From positions 2,894,501 through 2,958,500 of the forward strand of contig NZ_JAFFHZ010000001.1 in NCBI RefSeq assembly GCF_017052585.1: DNA of 64,000 nucleotides. The letters are read 5' to 3'. The number at the start of each line of letters is the position of its first letter. The stretch's first letter is position 1. The translations under genes and the position numbers were made by a program. Below are positions 9,107-16,125 of this stretch, piece after piece. The notes under the pieces were generated by a model. That model did not search any database. It saw only the letters and a program-made list of their open reading frames with translations, and was not told the origin of the DNA. Source of the stretch: Paenibacillus apiarius. Lineage in GTDB: Bacteria; Bacillota; Bacilli; Paenibacillales; Paenibacillaceae.

Positions 9107-9451
9107 AAGGTAATCATCCCTTCATGGAAAATAAAATCCTTTCAATACTAAGTATAGCTTACTTTATTTCGTTTTGGAATAAAGAAATGGCTGTCTCATA
9201 AAAATGGGCAACTCGATACTCTTTGGAAATGGGAGCTGTACAGTTGAGGGGCGGTGCTAGAAGCTTGATGAAACACGAATAGATTAGAGTCGCTATGATT
9301 GGGTATATTTATCCTGATAATTTTGACCTGGGCGAGAGGCGTATTGAGAAATTGATAGTTGCAGCATACTTTCATTCATATTAGTATTAAGTTGCACGAG
9401 AGAAGGAAAATGTTGCGATTATTTAGTCAATATAAATTAAGGAGACTGACG
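9107..9451. other. Divergent promoter region between the CHR/ROK/FGE operon and the sulfatase gene
   Basis: This is 345 bp without a gene. The part near the CHR gene is AT-rich and holds the inverted repeat at 9162-9184. The rest, up to the sulfatase ribosome binding site AAGGAG at 9439-9444, shows no convincing small gene. The upstream in-frame ATG at 9359 would add 31 poorly conserved-looking residues and has no ribosome binding site. Confidence 0.6.
9162..9184. promoter_or_regulatory. Candidate ROK-regulator operator
   Basis: CTTTATTTC, five bases, then GGAATAAAG form an inverted repeat with 8 of 9 pairs matching. ROK repressors such as Mlc and NagC bind AT-rich sites of the form TTATTT-N7-AAATAA, which this resembles. 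It lies between the two divergent transcription units beside a ROK gene. Confidence 0.45.
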
Positions 9452-10930
9452 ATGACGCACATGAAAACCACTTCCAAAGGCCCGAACGTATTGCTCATCA
9501 CGGTTGATCAGATGCGATTCGATAGCTTGAGCATTGCGGGACATCCGATTGTAGAAACGCCGAATCTGGACGAACTAGCGCGCACGGGAGTCCGTTTTGA
9601 CCGTGCTTATTCGGCGACACCGACATGCGTTCCAGCCCGTGCAGCCATCTTTACTGGACAGTCGCAGCGTTCTCATGGACGTGTCGGTTACCGGGACTGT
9701 GTTCCATGGAACTATGACACGACGCTGCCGGGTGAATTGGCGAAGGCAGGCTATCATACGCAATGCGTGGGCAAGATGCACGTGTATCCCGCACGCAGTC
9801 TGCTAGGGTTCCATAATGTTGTCCTGCACGATGGGTACTTGCACCATAACCGTTACCGCCATAACGTCCCCGCACAGGAGCACTTTGACCAATTGGACGA
9901 TTATTTAACATGGTTAAGAGAACGCGTGCCGGGAGCCGACTTGACTGATCTCGGCTTGGACTGTAATGCTTCGACGGTTGCGCGTCCTTGGCATTTGCCG
10001 GAGATGCTTCACCCTACGAACTGGTGTGTGACACAATCGATCGATTTTTTGCGCCGACGCGATCCGAGTAAGCCGTTCTTTCTTTGGATGTCGTTCGTAC
10101 GACCCCATCCGCCGTTCGATCCGCCGCAAGCTTACTTGGATTTATATAAAGATATCGAGATTCCGGATCCCCCTGTCGGGGACTGGACGGATAATGAAGA
10201 TCCAACACAGGAAGGCCTTAATCCTGTCACGTTCCGAGGCAATGTGCCGACGCGGCGGTTGAAATATGCCATGGCTGCCTATTATGCGTTGATTACCCAT
10301 CTGGATCACCAGATCGGACGGTTCCTTCAGGTGTTGAACGAATACGGGGAATTGAATGATACGATCATTGTGTTCACATCGGATCATGGCGAATTGTTGG
10401 GCGATCATAACCTGTTCCGCAAGTCGCTTCCGTATGAAGGCAGTACGCGGGTTCCGTTTATCATAAACGATCCTGGCAACCGTCTCGGCTTGAAGCGGGG
10501 CACTGTAGCAGAAGAGGTTGTGGAAATGCGCGACATTATGCCGACGCTGCTGGATGCTGCCGGCGTAGCAGTGCCTTCAAGCGTGGAAGGGAAAAGCGTT
10601 ATCGGGATAGGTCGTGGAGATGATGATACGGATTGGCGTGATTATCTTCATGGGGAACAAGCCCAGGGCAATGCATCGAATCATTGGGTAACGAATGGAA
10701 AGGAAAAGTTTATCTGGTTCTCGCAGACGGGAGAAGAGCAGTATTTCAATCTGGAGCAAGATCCGAATGAACTGCATAACGCCGTTAACGATCTGGGCGC
10801 TCAGGAACGCGTGGGGCATTGGCGTTCAGTGCTTATTCGCGAGCTGGAAGGGTGCGAAGAAGGATATAGTGATGGGGAAAAGCTCGTTATAGGGCGCAAA
10901 CCAATAGCCTGTCTCTCTCATATATTATGA
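9452..10930 (+). CDS. Cys-type sulfatase (alkaline-phosphatase superfamily)
   Basis: The protein hydrolyses a sulfate ester after Cys is converted to formylglycine. The 492-residue protein has metal-binding Asp19 in LLITVDQMRFD, the maturation motif Cys59-V-P-A-Arg63 followed by FTGQ, and the second metal-binding cluster FTSDHGELLGDH near 310. There is no signal peptide, so it is predicted to act in the cytoplasm on imported sulfated substrate. The overall pattern is that of a family S1 sulfatase, but the subfamily and substrate cannot be fixed by eye. The ATG at 9452 has AAGGAG nearby. A terminator follows. The divergent operon supplies the cognate formylglycine-generating enzyme. Confidence 0.92.
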   Translation: MTHMKTTSKGPNVLLITVDQMRFDSLSIAGHPIVETPNLDELARTGVRFDRAYSATPTCVPARAAIFTGQSQRSHGRVGYRDCVPWNYDTTLPGELAKAGYHTQCVGKMHVYPARSLLGFHNVVLHDGYLHHNRYRHNVPAQEHFDQLDDYLTWLRERVPGADLTDLGLDCNASTVARPWHLPEMLHPTNWCVTQSIDFLRRRDPSKPFFLWMSFVRPHPPFDPPQAYLDLYKDIEIPDPPVGDWTDNEDPTQEGLNPVTFRGNVPTRRLKYAMAAYYALITHLDHQIGRFLQVLNEYGELNDTIIVFTSDHGELLGDHNLFRKSLPYEGSTRVPFIINDPGNRLGLKRGTVAEEVVEMRDIMPTLLDAAGVAVPSSVEGKSVIGIGRGDDDTDWRDYLHGEQAQGNASNHWVTNGKEKFIWFSQTGEEQYFNLEQDPNELHNAVNDLGAQERVGHWRSVLIRELEGCEEGYSDGEKLVIGRKPIACLSHIL

Positions 10931-10952
10931 AGATAACGGTTTGAATCAGGTC

Positions 10953-10979
10953 AGGGGGTCACGCGAGTGACTCCTTTTT
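10953..10979 (+). terminator. Rho-independent terminator after the sulfatase gene
   Basis: An eight- to nine-bp stem (GGGGTCAC pairing with GTGACTCC, one G-U pair) has a GCGA loop and a T5 tail, 23 bp after the stop. Confidence 0.75.
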
Positions 10980-11135
10980 ACATTTTTGTTCTCCTCTGTT
11001 GTATCGTGCTGGGGGAGAAGATACTCTCTATTCGAATCTTATGGCCACTCTCCCCTTCGCTCAGATTACAACGATTCATGATTACCCCAAATGCTCAACC
11101 GTGCAGTTATGGGGCATTAAGTGCGTAGTCGAGTG

Positions 11136-11460
11136 CCTAAGCGAATGGTAAGAAGGCATCAAGAGCGTACACAAGTGCCTAAGCGTATGGTAAGAAGGCA
11201 TCAAGAGCGTACTAAAGAACCTAAGCGTATGGTGAGAAGACATCAAGAGCGTACTCAAGTGCCTAAGCGCACGGTAAGAAGGCATCAAGAGCGTACACAA
11301 GTGCCTAAGCGTATGGTAAAAAGGCATCAAGAGCGTACACAAGTGCCTAAGCGTATGGTAAGAAGGCATCAAGAGCGTACTAAAGAACCTAAGCGTATGG
11401 TAAGAAGGCATCAAGAGCGTACTCAAGTGCCTAAGCGCACGGTAAGAAGGCATTAAGAGT
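11136..11460. repeat. 42-bp tandem repeat array with a 168-bp higher-order period
   Basis: Seven full copies and one partial copy of a 42-bp unit begin at 11136, 11178, 11220, 11262, 11304, 11346, 11388 and 11430. Each starts CCTAAGCG and contains GGTAAGAAGGCATCAAGAGC. Unit ends vary in the order ACACAAGTG, ACTAAAGAA, ACTCAAGTG, ACACAAGTG, and every fourth unit has CGCACGG in place of CGTATGG. The pattern of units 1-4 recurs in 5-8, so a four-unit block was duplicated. Decayed partial units flank both sides (from about 11112 and to about 11490). Because 42 is divisible by three, both strands stay open across it: a basic 14-residue repeat (PKRMVRRHQERTQV) on the plus strand and a hydrophobic one on the minus strand. 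Neither frame has a convincing ribosome binding site. Confidence 0.9.
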
Positions 11461-11491
11461 GTCCTCATTGCTCAATTATGCCGTATGGCGG

Positions 11492-12391
11492 TTATGCAGC
11501 TGCGTGACGGGCTGCGCAGTCTGAGGTGTAGCGTTGAATTGAAAAGGTAGAAGACATACATGAAGAAAGTAACTTATCCCATGTGGAGGCAAGAGCGGTG
11601 TCTGAATTATAACGGAAACAAAATTCATCCAAATACCTCTGAAGATACTTGGCTCCTATCCCATGAAATGTTTTACTCATCCAACTCCGTGCTTGATCGA
11701 ATGCTGAGTATAGGGGGCCATGGCGATCGACCCGAAAACGCTGGCGAACGATAGACATTTCGGAAGAGATCGGCGAGACATGCTGAGCATTGAAGCAGTC
11801 ACATGCGGAGCGGAGCAGTAGCTTATGGGACACGTATTCCCGCTTCACAAGCTTCATCTTTACATTAAACAACTGCCCATCCGGTGTGACGGATTCGGCG
11901 ATAATAAGGGGAGTTTCCCGAGGATGAAGGTCTGCTGTTGAAGGATATGAGTGGCCATGGAAGGCCACAATGCCTCGTATCTCGCCCTCGAGCGGCTGGC
12001 TGGCATCGGTTTGGCTAATCGCAGCTCGGATCTTGTGGAGCATAGACCAGGCAGTCTTGTATGTGACCTTGACAATAGAGCTGAGCTTCACTGCATTTAT
12101 TCCAGCATCAGAACGGGAAACGAGCCAGAACGCCGTAATCCATTTCCGCAGGGACGTGCGGCTGCCTTCCATAACTGTCCCTGCAGTAAGGGAAGTCTGA
12201 TGTTGGCAAGATCGGCACTCGTACAGAGGGAGTCGGCGCGTTCGAATGGCATAGGCATGGGGATGATGGCAACGTGGACACACAAATCCTTGCGGCCACT
12301 TCAATTGAAACAAAAAGGGTACACAAGAAGACTCTGTACAAAAATAGCGTTGCAGGTTCTCAAAAGTGTCGAAAGCTTGCCATCTCTTCAT
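11492..12391 (-). CDS. ISXO2/IS1595-like transposase, probably degenerate
   Basis: The 299-residue protein has an N-terminal zinc ribbon (VCPRCHHPHAYAIRTR, YECRSCQHQTS) followed by TAGTVMEGSRTSLRKWITAFWL, the typical transposase zinc-ribbon and helix layout of IS1595/ISXO2 elements. The C-terminus keeps KYLQRYLDEFCFRYN, which resembles the final family block. However, the first catalytic region, normally a VDE-type stretch, reads GEIRGIVAFHG with no Asp, and the central DG motif is not evident. It may therefore be inactive or altered in function. Start: ATG at 12391 after TTGAGGGGG; a TTG at 12484 would add 31 residues without a good site. I could not identify terminal inverted repeats. Confidence 0.75.
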   Translation of the reverse strand: MKRWQAFDTFENLQRYFCTESSCVPFLFQLKWPQGFVCPRCHHPHAYAIRTRRLPLYECRSCQHQTSLTAGTVMEGSRTSLRKWITAFWLVSRSDAGINAVKLSSIVKVTYKTAWSMLHKIRAAISQTDASQPLEGEIRGIVAFHGHSYPSTADLHPRETPLIIAESVTPDGQLFNVKMKLVKREYVSHKLLLRSACDCFNAQHVSPISSEMSIVRQRFRVDRHGPLYSAFDQARSWMSKTFHGIGAKYLQRYLDEFCFRYNSDTALASTWDKLLSSCMSSTFSIQRYTSDCAARHAAA

Positions 12392-12592
12392 CGGATTAAC
12401 CCCCTCAATCCATTCTAATAAAAAATCATAAAATTGGAACATATGTTCTTTTTTTATTTTACCAAACAAATGTTCTTGTTTCAAGATTTATGTGCGTTTC
12501 TTGCAAGACTTTTGCTGGAAATTTTTTTATTAGTGAATCTGCAGAAGAAAATCATTCACTAGCTACTGAAATTAGCAACTACTCAGAGCAAA

Positions 12593-12714
12593 CATCCTGA
12601 ATGAGCGGGAGAGTAGGGCTAAGAGTTTTTTGAAGTATAGTCGTGCCCAAGCGACTGAGGATGTGAACATGAGGTTCGGAGGAAGAAACGGAGGAGGTTA
12701 CACTGATTTAAGGT
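12593..12714 (+). repeat. 122-bp direct repeat, copy 1
   Basis: This segment starts CATCCTGAATGAGCGGGAGA and ends CACTGATTTAAGGT. It recurs 190 bp downstream with about five substitutions, some of them silent in the shared reading frame. Confidence 0.9.
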
Positions 12715-12782
12715 GTGAGGATGCGGCAACTATACAGGGTTCGAAGTAATTTGCCGAGATTGATTAGTAAAAGCAGAAGTAG

Positions 12783-12904
12783 CATCCTGAATGAGCGGGA
12801 GAGTAGGGCTAAGAGTTTTTTGAAGTATAGTCGTGCCCAAGCGGCTGAGGATGTGAACATGATGCTCGGAGGAAGAAATGGAGGAGGGTACACTGATTTA
12901 AGGT
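12783..12904 (+). repeat. 122-bp direct repeat, copy 2
   Basis: Second copy of the 12593-12714 unit. Differences include ACT to GCT and AGGTTC to ATGCTC. It lies 63 bp before the TVP38-type gene, so the duplication may have moved or replaced that gene's original promoter region (inference). Confidence 0.9.
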
Positions 12905-12967
12905 ACGTTTGCTGTAAAAAGCAAGGGTGTATTAAGATGTCACTAGCTGAATTGCGGTCAGCCGGAG

Positions 12968-13621
12968 ATGTCGAAAAGAGGTGGCAACTTGGGGAAATGG
13001 ATAACTGTGTCGGTATATTTAGTGGTGGCAGCCGGAATTTTTATTTATCGGGAGGAGGTTTTGGCATGGGCAACGGGAGTGCGGTCAGCCGGGGATACAG
13101 CTATGATGTTGAACATGTTTTTGGCAGCTGCGCTCATCTCGTTATTCCCTGTCATACCATTCGGCATAGTCGGGGGGATGATTGGAGCGACATACGGCAT
13201 ATGGACGGGAGGATTGTTGAATATGGCCGCCTCGACGTTGGGCGCGGCTGTTATGTTCCTCGCTGTACGGCGCGGATTCGCGGAACAAGGCACGCGATAT
13301 TTACAGCGTGTCGCTCCGCTCCAGAAGCTGAACGGAATAATGGAGCAGAACCCGGTGATGACCGTATTGATTGCCCGTACCGTTCCGATATTGCCTGCTG
13401 CGGCTATCAATATTTATGCGGCGCTGATGTCCTTGCCGTTCCTTTCCTTTCTTCTTGCTACGGCGCTGGGCAAGTTGCCTGTCATGTTAGTGTTTGCCTT
13501 TGTGGGGGAGCAGTTGCTTGAGGATTGGACCCAGGTGCCGATGGTGCTGCTTATTTACGCCGTATACTTGGCGGGTGTCTATGCGCTGCATCGCCTTGCG
13601 CTGCGTCGTCGGAAGGCGTAA
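12968..13621 (+). CDS. TVP38/TMEM64-family (VTT domain) membrane protein
   Basis: The 217-residue product has about five hydrophobic segments and the VTT core PFGIVGGMIGATYGIWTGGLL (residues ~62-82), then AASTLGAAVMFLAVRRG and ARTVPILPAAAINIYAALM. DedA/VTT proteins are linked to lipid scrambling and membrane homeostasis, and no specific substrate can be assigned. The start is uncertain: the ATG at 12968 has only a poorly spaced CCGGAG, while an in-frame TTG at 12989 has AGAGGTGG nearby. The gene follows the duplicated 122-bp unit and ends before a shared terminator with sodA. Confidence 0.85.
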   Translation: MSKRGGNLGKWITVSVYLVVAAGIFIYREEVLAWATGVRSAGDTAMMLNMFLAAALISLFPVIPFGIVGGMIGATYGIWTGGLLNMAASTLGAAVMFLAVRRGFAEQGTRYLQRVAPLQKLNGIMEQNPVMTVLIARTVPILPAAAINIYAALMSLPFLSFLLATALGKLPVMLVFAFVGEQLLEDWTQVPMVLLIYAVYLAGVYALHRLALRRRKA

Positions 13622-13691
13622 GCTCTGCGTCAATCCAGTTCATACGGGGTTGGCATGTCCGGTCACTCGTGATACATCCATATGCAATAAA

Positions 13692-13718
13692 AAAGAGTGC
13701 CGTAATGGCACTCTTTCT
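13692..13718. terminator. Bidirectional terminator between the TVP38-type gene and sodA
   Basis: AAAGAGTGCC pairs perfectly with GGCACTCTTT around a GTAAT loop, with A-rich and T-rich flanks, so it can serve both convergent genes. Confidence 0.88.
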
Positions 13719-13758
13719 TCATGAAGGCTTCTTTTTCATAAAGAAACCGATTCACTCA

Positions 13759-14376
13759 TTACTTGTTCAATGCTGCTTCGTAACGCTTTTCAACAGCAGG
13801 CCAGTTCACTACGTTCCAGAACGCAGCGATGTAGTCAGGGCGCTTGTTCTGATATTTCAAGTAGTAAGCATGCTCCCATACGTCCAAACCGAGGATAGCA
13901 GTCTTGCCTTCCATCAATGGATTGTCTTGGTTAGCCATACTGGATACGGACAATTTTCCATTTCCGTCAACTGCTAAAAACGCCCAGCCGCTGCCGAAGC
14001 GAGTTGTAGCCGCTTTTGCAAAGTCTTCTTTGAATTTGTCGAAGCCGCCGAGTTCTTGGTTGATCGCGTCTGCCAGCTTGCCGGAAGGGTGTCCGCCTGC
14101 GTTAGGACCGATTGTTTCCCAGAACAAGGAGTGGTTCGCATGTCCGCCGCCGTTGTTGCGAACAGCTGTGCGGATGCTTTCAGGAACGCTGTCCAAGTTA
14201 GCAATCAGTTCGTGCACGTCTTTGCCTTGCAGTTCAGGAGCGGACTCCAGTGCTGCATTCAGGTTCGTTACGTACGTATTATGATGACGATCGTGGTGAA
14301 TCATCATCGTCGTTTCGTCAATGTGTGGTTCCAATGCATTGTTGGCATATGGAAGCGGTGGTAATTGATGTGCCAT
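13759..14376 (-). CDS. sodA: Manganese/iron superoxide dismutase
   Basis: The enzyme converts superoxide to H2O2 and O2 in the cytoplasm. The 205-residue protein is a standard single-domain SOD. It has the N-terminal helix with metal-binding His in [13 protein letters not shown], the second His in [17 protein letters not shown], and [19 protein letters not shown] with metal-binding Asp and His. [11 protein letters not shown] and the WAFLAVD region fit manganese-type SODs, though metal use cannot be proved from sequence. The ATG follows GGGAGGT. A second SOD, fused to DUF2935, is encoded at 23337-24773. Confidence 0.96.
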   Translation of the reverse strand: MAHQLPPLPYANNALEPHIDETTMMIHHDRHHNTYVTNLNAALESAPELQGKDVHELIANLDSVPESIRTAVRNNGGGHANHSLFWETIGPNAGGHPSGKLADAINQELGGFDKFKEDFAKAATTRFGSGWAFLAVDGNGKLSVSSMANQDNPLMEGKTAILGLDVWEHAYYLKYQNKRPDYIAAFWNVVNWPAVEKRYEAALNK

Positions 14377-14821
14377 CGTTCATACCTCCCAATAATATGT
14401 AAGTGTTCTCCTACTAATTAAACATGAAGCGGCGGAATAAATCAACATAAATGTTGCAAAAGTCTTCTGCCCTTTTTCTTCCGACTTTATATCATTACCC
14501 CCAATTTCATCCATTCAAACATGATTATAAGCACAATATTGCTTTAACTAAAATGCCACATTTACCATAAAATTAAACCTTTGGATCGTATAAGGAATGT
14601 AAACGCTTTATATAAAGCGTTTACAAGAGAAAAAAGGCGATTTTTCTGTGTTTTTTATGGAAATTGAGTGATTAAGGAGGAATTTCGCGTTTTTTGTCGT
14701 ATTTGTAAATGTACTATACAATAATAAATGACATAGAGATTGATGTTACCAGGCGTAGACAGGTGTGAGACAGAGAGACAACCCGAACAGAAACCAAGCT
14801 CAGGATGAGGGAGAGTAAGAC
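14377..14821. other. Gene-free divergent region between sodA and the GNAT gene
   Basis: This is 445 bp, AT-rich near sodA. Its clear features are the long palindrome at 14598-14625, an orphan TAAGGAGGAATTTCGCG at 14674 not followed by a usable reading frame, and a TATACAAT box near 14716 that could be a -10 element for the GNAT gene. I see no small gene. Confidence 0.5.
14598..14625. promoter_or_regulatory. Perfect 28-bp palindrome, candidate operator
   Basis: Two half-sites, TGTAAACG and CGTTTACA, are separated by the palindromic CTTTATATAAAG, giving 14 paired bases. The halves resemble cre half-sites, but spaced apart and not adjoining. It lies 222 bp upstream of sodA's start and 197 bp upstream of the GNAT start, so the target is unclear. 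With no T-run it is unlikely to be a terminator. Confidence 0.6.
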
Positions 14822-15259
14822 ATGAACGTTCGATCCTTTCGTTTGTCGGATTATCTTCCGGCTACCCAGTTATTGATGGCATCGTTGTCAGAGGAATGTT
14901 GTGAGAAGACGTTGGAAGCATTCGCGCGTCAGTTATCCTTGGATGGTGAGCTTGTGCTCGTCGCCGAGCAGGAACAGAGTAACGGAGAGCAGGCCATTGT
15001 CGGGCTGGCTATCGGTACCATTGATCGCAATAACGGGTACTATTACCGCCTTGCCGTCCAACCGGATTACCGGAGTCAAGGGGTAGGCAAAGCGCTGGTA
15101 GCGGGATTGGAGCAGAAGTTCCAGCAACGCCGCGTCAAGAACATTATGATTGCCGCTGATGAGCATACGGAAGTCGTATTGCCTTGGTTCGAGGCATTAG
15201 GGTACGGAGCTAAAGATGTCTTGCGCTCTTTGCAGCAGCTTCGGATTGTAGCCGGTTAA
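14822..15259 (+). CDS. GNAT-family N-acetyltransferase
   Basis: The 145-residue single-domain protein has motif A of the GNAT fold, RLAVQPDYRSQGVGKALV (about 80-97), which holds the acetyl-CoA pyrophosphate, and a C-terminal WFEALGYGA motif typical of the family. The acceptor substrate cannot be predicted. The ATG follows GGGAGAGTAAGAC. It is transcribed alone and closed by a hairpin at 15307. Confidence 0.85.
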   Translation: MNVRSFRLSDYLPATQLLMASLSEECCEKTLEAFARQLSLDGELVLVAEQEQSNGEQAIVGLAIGTIDRNNGYYYRLAVQPDYRSQGVGKALVAGLEQKFQQRRVKNIMIAADEHTEVVLPWFEALGYGAKDVLRSLQQLRIVAG

Positions 15260-15306
15260 TGGCTGTTGCATCCACAGAAATAGACAACCAATGATTGTAT
15301 CTTAAG

Positions 15307-15352
15307 GCATATCTTTTCAACCGTTGCAATCGGAGAGAAGATATGCTTTTCT
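15307..15352 (+). terminator. Rho-independent terminator after the GNAT gene
   Basis: GCATATCTT pairs with AAGATATGC across an 18-25 nt loop that itself can form a small CCG/CGG stem. A TTTT tail follows. Confidence 0.7.
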
Positions 15353-15393
15353 ATTAATAAAGTGAAAAAGAACGCAAAAGCCGAGGAATAAGC

Positions 15394-15963
15394 ATGGATC
15401 GTTATGAGAAAGCGCTTGTGAAAAGTTTCAAACACGATGGTCACCTGCACCGCATGTGGCTGGAGAACTGGCTTGTGCCCTCTGCAAAACGGCATCCGGA
15501 TCATGCGAAGGAAGATATGCATGTGTTGATTAACCGGCAAACTCCAATTCAAGAGTCTGACGGCAAGCAGTGGGTAAGCAGAATTCCGGCAGTCACCTTT
15601 TTTATCCCGAAGCAGTGGTTCAATGTCGTCGCATTAATTGAAGATGCGGGAGTGCGGTATTATTGCAATATTGCTTCTCCGCCGTATCGATGCGGGCAGA
15701 CGTTGACCTATATCGATTACGACTTGGACGTCATCCGCATGACGGACGGACAGGTGCACATCGTCGACCAGGATGAATACGAACAGAATCGCTACATTTA
15801 CCATTATCCCGAGCTGGTGGAACGTAAAGTAAGTGCGGGCTTGGAGTGTCTTCTGAATCGTATACGGCTCGGAATGGCTCCATTTCATGAGGATTCGGTA
15901 TGCTCGTATTATGAAGATTGGAAGCGGACTATCGCAGCCACAAGCGATGAAGACGAGAACTAA
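15394..15963 (+). CDS. DUF402-family protein (nucleoside tri-/diphosphatase-like, YgaC type)
   Basis: The 189-residue protein has the DUF402 core: a beta-rich stretch RIPAVTFFIPKQWFNVVALI, then YYCNIASPPYRCGQTLTYIDYDLDVIRM with its acidic metal-binding cluster, and DQDEYEQN. Characterised relatives (Bacillus YgaC, staphylococcal Ntdp) hydrolyse nucleoside tri- and diphosphates in a metal-dependent way. The length matches YgaC. The start ATG is preceded by GAGGAATAAGC. It is followed at 16126 by the QueG-Ogt gene after 160 bp; whether both share a transcript is unclear. Confidence 0.8.
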   Translation: MDRYEKALVKSFKHDGHLHRMWLENWLVPSAKRHPDHAKEDMHVLINRQTPIQESDGKQWVSRIPAVTFFIPKQWFNVVALIEDAGVRYYCNIASPPYRCGQTLTYIDYDLDVIRMTDGQVHIVDQDEYEQNRYIYHYPELVERKVSAGLECLLNRIRLGMAPFHEDSVCSYYEDWKRTIAATSDEDEN

Positions 15964-16125
15964 GACGTTACACGGACGGCGCCTGCTCAGGGAATCCGGG
16001 TCCCAGAGGCTGGGGCCGTTCTGTTTCCCGGCGGTCACCGCCAGGAAATGCATGAGACGGCGAGGATACGGCGAGTAACCCAATGATGATGTTCTGGGAA
16101 TTATAGCAATAAGGAGGTGAACGGG

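Larger units (their letters stand above)
12392..12967. other. 576-bp non-coding stretch with a duplicated gene fragment
   Basis: Past the transposase start there is an AT-rich stretch (12420-12560) and then two copies of a 122-bp sequence (separate entries). Translated in one frame, both copies read ILNERESRAKSFLKYSRAQA and go on to GGRNGGGYTDLR, so the unit looks like the remains of a protein end. The first copy is closed by a TAG at 12573 upstream and a TAA just after it, and neither has a start codon with a ribosome binding site. Confidence 0.5.

Noticed and set aside
11136-11460. The tandem array as a CRISPR array
   Set aside because: The units follow each other directly with no unique spacers, are 42 bp throughout, and no cas genes are near.
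11082-11468. Open frames across the 42-bp repeat on both strands (128 codons minus, 111 codons plus) as real genes
   Set aside because: The unit length is a multiple of three, so all frames stay open by default. Neither has a convincing ribosome binding site, and the peptides are pure repeats.
12420-12560. Inverted repeats marking the right end of the transposon
   Set aside because: The region is AT-rich, but no sequence matching the other side of the transposase gene was found by eye.
12715-13521. A 268-codon plus-strand frame across the duplicated unit
   Set aside because: It overlaps the TVP38-type gene in another frame for most of its length, has no hydrophobic pattern or family motif after the repeat part, and its start lacks a ribosome binding site.
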